This document shows positions 23,573 through 32,614 of a stretch of 64,000 nucleotides of DNA, one piece after another; position 1 is the stretch's first letter; each line of letters starts with the position of its first letter. Position numbers and translations under genes: made by a program. Under the pieces are notes generated by a model that saw nothing but the letters and a program-made list of their open reading frames with translations, was not told where the DNA came from and did no database searches. Origin of the DNA: Melastoma dodecandrum (Eukaryota > Streptophyta > Magnoliopsida > Myrtales > Melastomataceae); contig JARUPY010000537.1 in assembly GCA_029817715.1 (NCBI GenBank), positions 2,356,001-2,420,000 on the forward strand, given 5' to 3'.

Positions 23573-26500
23573 TCAATCATCTTCGGGAGTCCCATCGTCA
23601 TAAGCATCCTCATTACTATCAAAAGGCTCGTTAACTCCATCTCCGGCTGTCTCCTCCTCTTCCTCTTCCTCTTCATCGTCCTCATATTCTTGCTCGTCGT
23701 TGTCGGCTTCTTTCTTATCCTTGAAGAGAGAAAGTTTTCCAGTACAATGAATCTTAATCGCATCAAGATGACAGCCCCTCGGAAATCTCGTTAGAAATTT
23801 GGACTTACCTCGGGAGAAGAGACAGCCAACTCCCTACACGTCACAATGGTTGCACTGCTCGGCGGATTCGATTTGACCCGCTTGGCAAAGTCCTCATTCA
23901 CTCGTGTCAGCTTGATCTTCTTCAATTCCGACATTTTCTTGATGCCAGTGATTTTCCTTACCTTAGTGCAATCTCTCATGTCCAACTCTTGCAGGGTGCT
24001 CATCGTCCCTTCATTGATGCAGAGCGTCTTCAAGTTCTCTAGCTTCCACAGCTTCAGCACCTGGAGGCTGAGAAACGCGCCTTTCTTGCAAACCATGTAT
24101 TCTCCAGTGTAAGAATTCCCAAAGAGCCTCAGCGCAACTAGATCTGATAACTCTCGAAGATATTTCATCGGGTCGAACTTCATCTCAGACAAAGACAGAG
24201 TTAGAACTCGCAGGTTCTTGGGCAGATGGCTCAAGCTTTCCTCGTCCAACCACCCTAGTAAGTACAGCTTTGAGATGGATTGCATATTTTTCATCTCCTT
24301 TCTCAGTTTGAGATAGGAAGGCTGACCTAACAGATCCCTTGATCGGAGCTGGAGCGACTCGAGCTTCGTCATGGTCGATATGTTCTTCATTACTTCTTGT
24401 ATGACTGGTTCGTAACACGTCAGCCCTAGTTTCTTGAGCCCTGTGAGTTTCCCCAGCACAGTCAAGAACGAGCTCTTCGCCCCTATTGAGAGTCCCCACA
24501 GCGTCTGGATGCTTCCCAGGCAGCATTCTGTCGGATTGCACTTGTCAAAGGATCCCTCATTCAGGTAAAGGTGGCGGAGGTATTTCAGGCCGAGGATTGA
24601 ACTCGGGAGTCCGGTCACGTTGGTGTGCTTCAGATCGAGTGTCTCGAGTCTAGATAGTTTTGAGACCGACTCTGGCAGCGAGTCAAGGATCGTCCATCTC
24701 AGTCCGAGGTACCTCAAATTCGGTAGCAAATACCCAAACTGCTTCGGCAGCTTCGGTTTGTAAACACCCTCGAGATCGAGCACCCTAAGCAACATCCTGT
24801 CTTGATTTTCTGCTGGCAGCTTTAGCAGCTGTTCAACTTCTCTCGACTGTATCCCTGACTTCCGCGTGTTGAAAGATACATAGGATCGGATACGGGATGC
24901 TGTCTTGGCATCTTGCGGTGGGAGGCTTGTGTTGTTGCTGGAATATCGAGCAAGCCAGGGCAATACCATGGTTGGACGGCTCGGCCATAAAACCTCCCGG
25001 TTATCAGTCTGATGGTCATAGTTCTGTCCAAATCGAATCGCCAATTCTGAGAAGTAGTCATGCAAGTGACCTGACACACGACATGTCTTCGATCCCCCAT
25101 CCATCTCCCTTCGCCTCACCACCTGCACCAAATTCCTATTTTCCAATTCCCCAAAGCATGCCTCAGCTGTAAAATCGCCATCCCAATGAACCAGGCCTTC
25201 GGCAAGCCATAACTGAAAGATCCTCCTTGTTGATATCTCACATTCCTTGGGAAACAAACACAAGTATAGGAAACAAGGTTTTACCCATGAAGGAAGGCTA
25301 CCGTAGCTTAGAGACCTAACATCTTGGTTCCACCAATCCTCCTCGAGGTTGCGGAGCCATGCCATAGGGGAAGAATCTGGGTCACCGTGCTCAAAGGCCG
25401 CAGAAAGGCCTCCAAACAGAAGTATCTCCTGAGGAGAACCATTACACTTACCCAAGATCTTATCTATTAATTCCTCATCGTTGATCGAGCTTCGTTTTGA
25501 TAGCAATTTACGGCTGATCTCGGCATCAAGGTGCCCCAATAGCAATTTACGGCTGTTCTTGGCATCAAGGTGCTCCACCTGGAGAAGGTAAACCCAGGGT
25601 TTCAACTGCAGTGGAACATGAACCCTCTCCCTGCACGTGACGATGACCCTGCTTCCATTCCTCGAGTCGGGTAGGGAGTACAGAAGGTTATCGAGAATTT
25701 CAGTACTCTTCAGATCGTCCAGCACGATCAAGTACCTCTGCTCCATCAACGTCTCGTGGAAGATTTCACACAATCTGTTGGTTTCCTTTAGCTCGAGGTC
25801 TTTCAGTGTCGTCACTGGGGACTGCTTCAAGATCTCCACCAATACAGATTCCAAGATTGGTGAGTTGTAGTTGCCAATCCAAGCCCTGCACTCGAAATCA
25901 CGCTCTATATCCGGTCGGTTGTACATGCTTCGAACCAGCGCAGTCTTCCCTATGCCTTTGTCCCCAACAACGGAAATGACACGAAGCAACTCTGTGTCAG
26001 TCAGACAAGCTTTGAGGCGGTCTGCAGCGTCCTCACGGCCGACAATGACAGACTCTTCGGAGTGAACATCCAGTAATTTCGGGTGCTTGCTGCAGCTGCT
26101 TCCTTTGCTTGACCCTGCAAATTTGACCCCCTGCATATGAGGAAAGTGCCGTGACAGCTCCCCCACTTTTGCTATGTAGATCTGGGCCTTCGCCCGTTTT
26201 TCTCGAGCCCTTACCCAGAGCTTGACCAAGTGGACAACTCCGCGAAAAAGGGAGGCAAGGCATCCCCTCCGTGATCTGGGGGCCGTCGAAGCCTTCACAA
26301 GGAATATATCCATGGTACGCTCCAGTTCACTGGCACAGATCAGTGCTTCACGAGCCCCCAGATCAGCTCTGTTGCCGGGAACAGAACAAATGGCCAGCAT
26401 CTCCTCGAGGATGCGGTGGGCCTCGCCCAACCTCGCCTGAAGCTTGGGAGGGAGGACGTCTTTATGGGACGTGATTTCCAACGATTTTCCGATCAGCCGG

Positions 26501-26598
26501 GAAATGGCAACCTCAGATGCAGCTGAACCCATGTTGGTTGTCCGAAGCAGAAGGGAGAGCGAATTGTGTAAGGATAGCTGAAGAACGTGGGAAGACAT
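23573..26598 (-). CDS. CC-type NBS-LRR resistance protein, copy A, with acidic C-terminal tail
   Basis: Two exons: 26598-23809 (930 codons) and 23719-23573 (48 codons plus stop), joined in phase 0 across an 89-nt GTAAGT...CAAG intron, about 978 residues. Pre-NB motif VIVGREDAADRL is near residue 185. The P-loop is GDKGIGKTAL, kinase-2 is RYLIVLDDL, RNBS-B is GSRVIVTCR and RNBS-D is CFLYLCLFPKECEIS. The GLPL position reads GSPQEILLFGG (degenerate), and the MHD position reads LHD. LRRs start near RVLDLEGVYKPKLPKQFG. No EDVID motif is seen. Exon 2 encodes DEQEYEDDEEEEEEEE within an almost entirely acidic tail. A second Met at 26532 gives MGSAAS, an N-myristoylation-type start. NLRs sense pathogen effectors in the cytoplasm or at membranes. 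The altered GLPL and MHD motifs leave activity uncertain. Confidence 0.9.
25502..25579 (-). repeat. 39-bp in-frame tandem duplication in NLR copy A
   Basis: Units 25502-25540 and 25541-25579 both read AGCAATTTACGGCTG..., differ at a few sites, and encode repeated HLDA-SRKLL segments in the ARC region. Copy B has a single unit (near 39523-39561). The duplication adds 13 residues without breaking the frame. Confidence 0.9.
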
Positions 26599-26668
26599 GG
26601 CTGCCTCCCCGTCGGTTCTTGTAGAAATTTACTCGTCCTCATTTCTCGTCTCTGGCAGTGATCCAACA

Positions 26669-26676
26669 TGACGTCA
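26669..26676. promoter_or_regulatory. TGACGTCA palindrome upstream of NLR copy A
   Basis: A perfect TGACGTCA box lies about 70 bp before the first ATG, in sequence retained in copy B (40649-40656). TGACG-type boxes bind TGA/bZIP factors involved in salicylate-responsive defence transcription. Function here is inferred from sequence and position only. Confidence 0.45.
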
Positions 26677-26759
26677 CTGGGGTAGCGTAAGCAATCATTT
26701 TACCGAGAGTTGAGTTCGACCGAATATTGTTTATAAATAAGTTTAACAGTGAAAATCCA

Positions 26760-27580
26760 ATTTTAAATTTAAAATAATATCTCGAATTTAATTTAAAAAA
26801 AACGAGAGATAGGACTTAAAGTTCTTTCCATAATAAAATTAAGGTTGGTTACCTTATTAATTCACATGGAACATGACTTTTTAAAAGTCGAGTTCACTTT
26901 TTATAAAAATCGCACTTTTAAAACTGAGTCGGAAATATTTATAAAGATGAATTTGTCTTTATAAAAGCCGAGTTCTATACAAAGTTAACACTTAACTTTT
27001 ATAAAGTCGATTTTAATGAATTATGTCAAGAATTTCGAAGACCGAGTGCTTTGAAACGCAAAAAGAAGAGCTTGACCGTAAGGGGAAGAGGAAACGCTAG
27101 GTGGTTTTTCGTGAACTAGAGAAAAACACAAGGGTTGGGTTAGTTGAACAGAAGAGAGCAAATGACTCAGTACCATCTGAATCAAATGGATAATAATACT
27201 CAATGGATACGGAACGGATACATCACCCCCTAAGTTTCAAGGATTACAATAGAAACACTGTTGTAATCAACAGAATGTACACACATGTATAGAGACACCA
27301 TGATATGAAATGAACGTGAGGAGGAATGTTATATTATTTAAGAAAACTTTCGCTTGAAGAGTTTCGAGTCAAATATAAAAAAACGATAGGTCTTCTAATA
27401 AATCGTGTCACTAGTAAATTCTTTATTGGGTAGACAATAAACTACGGGCTATTCAAATGCACTTACTACGCTCTCTTCTGTCAAATAAAAGAAAAACATT
27501 GTCCCACGTCTGAAACCGTCCGTTAGTTTCATTTATATGCGTTTGTGTTAGATGTGTAGACTTTTTGAGGTGTACTGAAG
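26760..27580. other. NLR upstream intergenic region, copy A
   Basis: AT-rich sequence with repeated wording TTTATAAA-AGTCGAGTT and TTTATAAA-GCCGAGTT. The paralogous stretch in copy B is interrupted by the Tat element. No gene is recognised. Confidence 0.5.
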
Positions 27581-27800
27581 TCAAGGCCTTCGACTGGCAC
27601 ACAGTTTCTCGCTAAAACTACTGCAATGCACTCCATCGCCTTTTGGTGTTAATGCTTTGCCGGCCCTCGGATCAGCTCTGCTGCCGGGAACAGAACAAAT
27701 GGCCAACATGTTCACATGGATGCGTTGGCGTCGGACATCCTTTTCGGATGTGATTTCCTGCGATTTTCCGATCAACCGGGAAATCCTAAGTGAGGCCCTC
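27581..27800 (-). pseudogene. NLR N-terminal relic, copy A
   Basis: On the minus strand a short piece reads MIGKSQEITSEKDVRRQRIHVNMLAICSVPGSRADP as separate matches to the NLR N-terminus (RLIGKSLEITSHKDV and EMLAICSVPGNRADLG), with the middle deleted. It sits between the PP2 and NLR genes. A copy is at 56037-56190. Both are too short to encode a domain. Confidence 0.75.
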
Positions 27801-28846
27801 TTTTTACTTTACGTTTCTTTCTTCTTGTTGGAGGTCTCCTCTGTTGAACAGATGCAGACAAACATGCGTTAGTTAACCGCCGCAAACATTCCACAAATTC
27901 TATTTAAACTATATAATAGCTTCAAATAATATGCCATCGCTCACTAAATTTCGAGTATCGCCAGACATTGTCTTTTGCCCAGAATGTGGGGTTCCAACCT
28001 AAGCTTGGTTAAGAACACGGCCCACTTCCGTCATTAGCTTGAGTTTGAATATCGTCTAGACTCTTTCATTCGCCTAGAAGCGAGTATGAGGTTCCAACTC
28101 ATTGTTCACACACGAAAACGCCGGCCGTCGGAGCATTCACCGGAGTGTGGGAAAAGGAAGGACAAATCACAATAACAATATGGTTGCTGGTAAAATTAAA
28201 AGACAAGTACGATGATTGCATTGAACGGTGAACAAACTTATGGCCATTGTTTCTTTTTGTATCTCAACTACCATATAATAAAAATGACAATCTAATCTAT
28301 TCTTGTCGTGGCTTGGACAAAGTACCAACCTAAAGTCATAAACTACTCATCTATCGGTGAGTTACAGCGAATTCGTGTGCGAGTCTGCGAGAAAACCATA
28401 TGCTATCTGTCTATCTATCTGATCACACAACTACTAGACGTGGATGAGTTTCTTTGTCTTTTTTATATCTCAGATTGAGCATTTATGAAACGACAGACTA
28501 ATCTATTCTACAATGAAGACCGAACATGGTTTCTCTGGGTGTGTACACATATGGCTGGCTAATCTCGACAGATCTAGAACGTCAACCCTTGTTGCTTGTG
28601 ATAACTTGGGGAAGTATGCAATCTATAGCTCCTTTGCTGGGGGCAAGAAGACGAACACTCCGAGGATTATCCGCAAAGCTTCCCCCGTTAGATCTGAGTG
28701 TCAATGTAGTTGATACGATACGCATTGAGATGGAAACACGATGACGGGAACAATGGAGATTAAATGAAATAGGGGAATCATACATGGACCAACTTAGTTT
28801 ATGAAATCGATACAACGCCCACCACCACCACATTCATTCGCCACTT
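27801..28846. other. Spacer between NLR relic and PP2 gene, copy A
   Basis: Non-coding, homologous to 56200-57273. It should contain the PP2 3' UTR next to 28847. No gene seen. Confidence 0.45.
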
Positions 28847-29787
28847 CTAGCCTAGTGCTTGAAGGAGCACCCCTTTGATGACAAGACCCGACTTCCAATG
28901 AAGCCCTCCTCCGCCTAGCCTGAAGCTCAGCTCCCCGACGTTCTTGGGGCTGGTCGTGAAGCTTCCGATGAGGATCTTAAACCAATCTCCCCCCTCCGGC
29001 TTGTCCTGGAGGTTCTCCGTACGTCCCTGCGTGCTCTCATCTGGCAAGTACAGGTTGACGGTGATGGGATCATTCCACCCTCTGCTCCCTTTTCTCATCT
29101 TCACGATGAATGAGACCTCGTATGTTGTCTTGGGAGATAGGAGGATCGTCCTGAATTTTCCCCTGGCTTCCAGCCAGCATACGCTCTTCAGTTCCGCGAC
29201 CATAATGTCCACCTCGCCCTCGAAGCTGCCAAAACTCTGAATCCGATTCAGGACAAGCAGCCCGTTTTCTTAATTAAAATGCCAAGAAAACAAAAGAATT
29301 TGCGACTTTTTTACCATTTCTCTTTCTCAACAACCCATTCCCAGTACTGGCTATTATCGGACCAGGTAATAACCATCGCCTTGGGCAGAACAAGGAAGCA
29401 GTTCTTGCCCGATTCCTCGTCCACCCAAAACTTTTGTTTTTCTTCTTCCTAAAAAATAATTAATTAAAAGGAAATTAGTAATTACAGGTTGAGGACAACA
29501 TCAAATAAACAGTACAAGTACCTTGTCCTTGTCGAACAGTAAGACGCCGGAGTAGAGTCGATGGCAGATCTCCTCGAATCTGAGCAAGAATACATCCAGG
29601 TCAGTCTCCTTCTTCAGGATGGCCAGGGCAGTGAGCGAGGGGGTTCTTGGCACCGTTTCTTCTGTGGGATGGTCTGGGGACCCTTCTTCAATCTCGTGAA
29701 TCGCCCGCGCTGCCTGTTGGAGACAGAGGTTAGAGAATCAAACCGGAACAAGAATTACGGTGGGAGGTTGTTGGCCACCCGTACCAT
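28847..29787 (-). CDS. PP2-A-type phloem lectin, copy A
   Basis: Four exons on the minus strand: start codon 29787-29785, then 29713-29522, 29448-29315 and 29225-28847. All introns are GT-AG and the frame is continuous, giving about 235 residues. Exon 1 supplies only the ATG: the donor GTACGG follows it directly. The product shows LRFEEICHRLYSGVLLFD, FWVDEESGKNCFLVL, ITWSDNSQYWEWV, VCWLEARGKFRTILLSPKTT, LPDESTQGRTENLQDKPEG and HWKSGLVIKGVLLQAL. This is the order and wording of phloem-protein-2 A1-like lectins, which bind chito-oligosaccharides or glycans in phloem sieve elements and are linked to defence. It lies upstream of an NLR in the same direction. No signal peptide is seen. The tiny first exon is inferred from splice signals. 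Confidence 0.85.
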
Positions 29788-31149
29788 GATTTTGATGGAT
29801 TATGCAGGACTGAATGGAAGTGAAACTGGGAGTGGAGAAAGTTAGTTTGATCTGGGCTGTAGTTAATTGTTGAGGTACACTCCTGCTTGGAAAGCTAACT
29901 TTGTCATAGGCTCTTAGAGAAAAATAGGCCCGTGGATAGACGCGGGCTTTGTACACTAAGATCAATTGGTTTTCATCTACCCATGCTTGCTACACAGAGA
30001 TCGTCTGATTTTCACCTACCATGGATAAACTCAGGTTTGTTACAAAAAGATTGCTTGATTTTTAGAATGACCCAATAAATCTAGGAGAGTAGGATGCTTT
30101 TGCTAATTTCCAATATGTTGAGATAAAAGGGAATGAGGGGGTATTAGAGGAGAATACCCGTTTGGAGACTCATCTCTCAATCATGTCACATATATCCTTC
30201 AGTAGTTCTTAGTAGAGAAATTTCAAAAACTAAATGAGAAAGATCGAATACTTTCAACAAAATTAAGATCTGAAACACTTAGCAAGACCCGCGAGACTCA
30301 TCGATAAGGCGGATGAAGAATTAAGAAAAAGAAAAGTAAAGAAAAATTATAGATCCCAAGTGTGAACGCCTTAAATAAAGGAAGCGCTCTCTCTCTCTCT
30401 CACAGTGACACTCTCGCCCAGAAGAATGTAGCAGGTTCTACTAACAAAACCACGATTTTCTTTTAGGGAACTCTGCAAGCGTCGTTTTTGACCTTTTGTA
30501 TGTTTCCTATCTATTAAGCATTGTGTTTTAGACTCTTTTTTATATACGTCGATCGCGTATCCAACAAAATCTCAAATTCGGTGTTCGTTTTTCGAATATT
30601 TTCGAGAGGCGTTTGGTAGTACACGAGATCATCCGTATCACATAAGGAATCCAAATGAACAATAATTGCATCACAGGGGAAAACGCAACTTTGTAAAAGC
30701 AAGACCAATTATTGTACTATGAGCAAGGCTTTTGTAGTCACTTGGAGATCTTTTTTAGTGGTGGAGGTGAATCTGGATTTGTCGGGGGACTGAGATGAAC
30801 AAGACTAAGTCGTCGTGAAAGACCAAATTGGTGAACATGTTAGGACATTACGATCTGGGCCAGACAAGGGCTTTCTGTATTGAGGTTCCACGTCAAAACC
30901 CGAAAAAAGTTTCTGGGGCGAGTCATACCGTAACAGGGTCAAGAGAGTACAGGTAAGAAAGTGCCTCCACAGTAGGGATTTCGATGGCAACTACTGTATG
31001 CAGATGTAGTAAACGCCAGAGTGATTGCCATATATGTTCATCCGGAAACGCGTCTAAGGGTGATATAAGCAGGAATCACATGATAAAATGGACTATATGT
31101 TGGGAGATGTTATCCAGACGAGAAATTACAACGAGTGACTGTTGGACGC
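29788..31149 (-). repeat. PP2 leader plus R1 repeat block, copy A
   Basis: Inverted relative to 16938-19320. It contains the (CT)n-rich stretch near 30390-30405 and the conserved TGCAATTATTGTTCATTTGG-type region (near 30655-30675 on the other strand). Compared with copies 0 and B it lacks about 390 bp near 30060 and about 300 bp near 30915. It is cut at 31149 by the end of an LTR. No intact ORF seen. Confidence 0.7.
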
Positions 31150-32290
31150 TGTTCGCGTCGAAAACGGATCACGTCGGAAATATTTGGCAATAATACTCAC
31201 AGGGAATGTAGATGTGGTCGCCAGTAAGTAAATGAAAGAGATTGAATTAAATATAAGTAATCCTACAATAAATAAAAGATGCTCACAGCCATAGAAATAA
31301 AATAAGGGCGGCAGGGCAAGGTCGTAAACTTGCTACTGGGCGCTGCAGGCTCAAAATGGCATCGTAGACTTGCTGATGAACGCTCCAGTCTTGCAAATAT
31401 GGGTGATGGGGGGCATTGTAGACTTGACGCTGGGCACTCTGGACCGGGCAACGATGTCGTAGACTTGATAACAGAGCGCTGTAGACTTGCGCTCCCTGGC
31501 TGGCGAAACTTGGTTGCTGGGCTTGGTGGACGGAATATGGTCGAATGTAGAGGCGGACGTGGATGTCAAGGTTACGATTTTTCACCCTGGTGGTGGTGTC
31601 GAAGGCGGAATCGTGTACCGGGACTACGATGGCTCGTCTTGGCGTTAGAATCCTGGCGGGGGTTTGTTACCAGAGCTACGGTTGCTCACTCTGATGGTGG
31701 AAGTGAAGGCAGAGTTTGGCTGTCGGAGCTACGGTTGCTCACTCTGACGGTGGAAGTGAAGACCAATAAAACCTTAAGGGTTTCGCCCATGTCGAGGAAT
31801 CCTAACAACTAAGGGGTGACAAGCAAATTAAGCTTTTGTTGGCTGATTTGATCGTGATTTTTCCAAGGAAGATCTCCTCCCTTTTATACCCGGTCTGTTA
31901 CGACCTCTGAAGATCCTCTAATCTCAACCACCCTCGAGGATCTCGGAGTCAACAAACTGTCTTCTAAGACGTGCCACTCGTGTGGACGTGGGTTGTAGAC
32001 TCCACTGATTTCAGAGTTAACAAACCGTCCTTTAAGACGTGCAAACCGAGTGGACGTGGGTTGTAGACTCCACTGATTTCGGAGATAACAATCCGTCCTT
32101 TGAGACGTGTGTCCTGTGCAGACGTGGGTCGTAGACTCCCACTGATCTCAGGGTCACCAATCAGTCGTGTAGTCCGTGTAGATTAGAGCTATAGGCCTGG
32201 TGCGAGTGTCCCGTCTTTTCTCTCTTGGGCGCCCTGTCCTATTGTGGGCTTCGTCGGAGAATAGGCCCAAGATAGTCCATCATGTCAACA
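31150..32290 (-). mobile_element. LTR of a truncated Tat-type Gypsy element
   Basis: On the minus strand it starts TGTTGACATGATGG (32290) and ends GACGCGAACA (31150). Its final about 90 bp match the end of the intact Tat LTR (TTACTGGCGACCACA, TTTGCCAAATATTTCCGACGTGATCCGTT or close variants). A polypurine tract lies just before its start, so this is a 3' LTR. No partner LTR is present. The R1 block is broken exactly at its outer end, and the internal region is cut off after about 300 bp. Length is 1141 bp. Confidence 0.82.
31942..32170. repeat. About 69-bp tandem repeat in the truncated element's LTR
   Basis: Roughly 3.5 copies, with unit landmarks CGGAGT-AACAAACCGTC, AAGACGTG, GGACGTGGGTTGTAGACTCC and ACTGATTTC. 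It lies in the upstream (U3) part of the LTR. The downstream part has five or more scattered GTAGACTTG motifs. Confidence 0.75.
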
Positions 32291-32307
32291 TAAGCCCCCC
32301 TGTTTTT
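32291..32307 (-). other. Polypurine tract of the truncated Tat-type element
   Basis: The minus strand reads AAAAACAGGGGGGCTTA directly before TGTTGACATG. This matches the AAAAGGGGGGCTTA tract before the 3' LTR of the intact element at 52903-52916. Confidence 0.85.
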
Positions 32308-32514
32308 GCTGAGGGGATTTCTGTCACCTGAGCACTTCATCCATTGCTTGTGTCAAAAGAAAACTCTTCGTCTTCTTTCTTCAGGCTTTCTTTAAAGACC
32401 CTGCAGACTTTTTGAAAACCCTCATTTCTTGCCTTGATCATATCTACTCTTGCTGCTTTCCAACGGCACTCTCAGCATGCTGGACCCTCTGGCGTGGTCT
32501 AGATCAGCGACAAC

Positions 32515-32614
32515 AGGCTGACCTTGGGTCTTGTCCTTCATCCTGTCGTCTTCCCCGGTGTGGTACCCCATAAGTACCTGATCACAGAGTCCCCCGTCCC
32601 CAACTGCAACTGGA
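32515..32614 (+). pseudogene. Plant-mobile-domain N-terminal fragment of the truncated element
   Basis: The plus-strand frame reads LTLGLVLHPVVFPGVVP then HKYLITESPVPNC. It aligns with ITLGPILPEKLFPKTVP then LNYLITERPIPIC of the antisense gene in the intact element. Strand and distance from the LTR are also those expected for that antisense gene. It stops at about 32614, where the sequence joins the 3' part of the neighbouring minus-strand gene. Confidence 0.7.

Larger units (their letters stand above)
22332..29990. repeat. Segmental duplication copy A (3' NLR flank to PP2 leader)
   Basis: From CACTTTCAATTGGACCCC at 22332 onward the window closely matches 36290 onward, through the NLR, its upstream region, an NLR relic and a PP2 gene, to the PP2 leader. 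By eye the NLR and PP2 exons differ at only a few percent of positions. Copy B is longer because of the Tat element at 40854-53921 and two insertions at 54091-54724 and 55057-55691. Confidence 0.85.
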
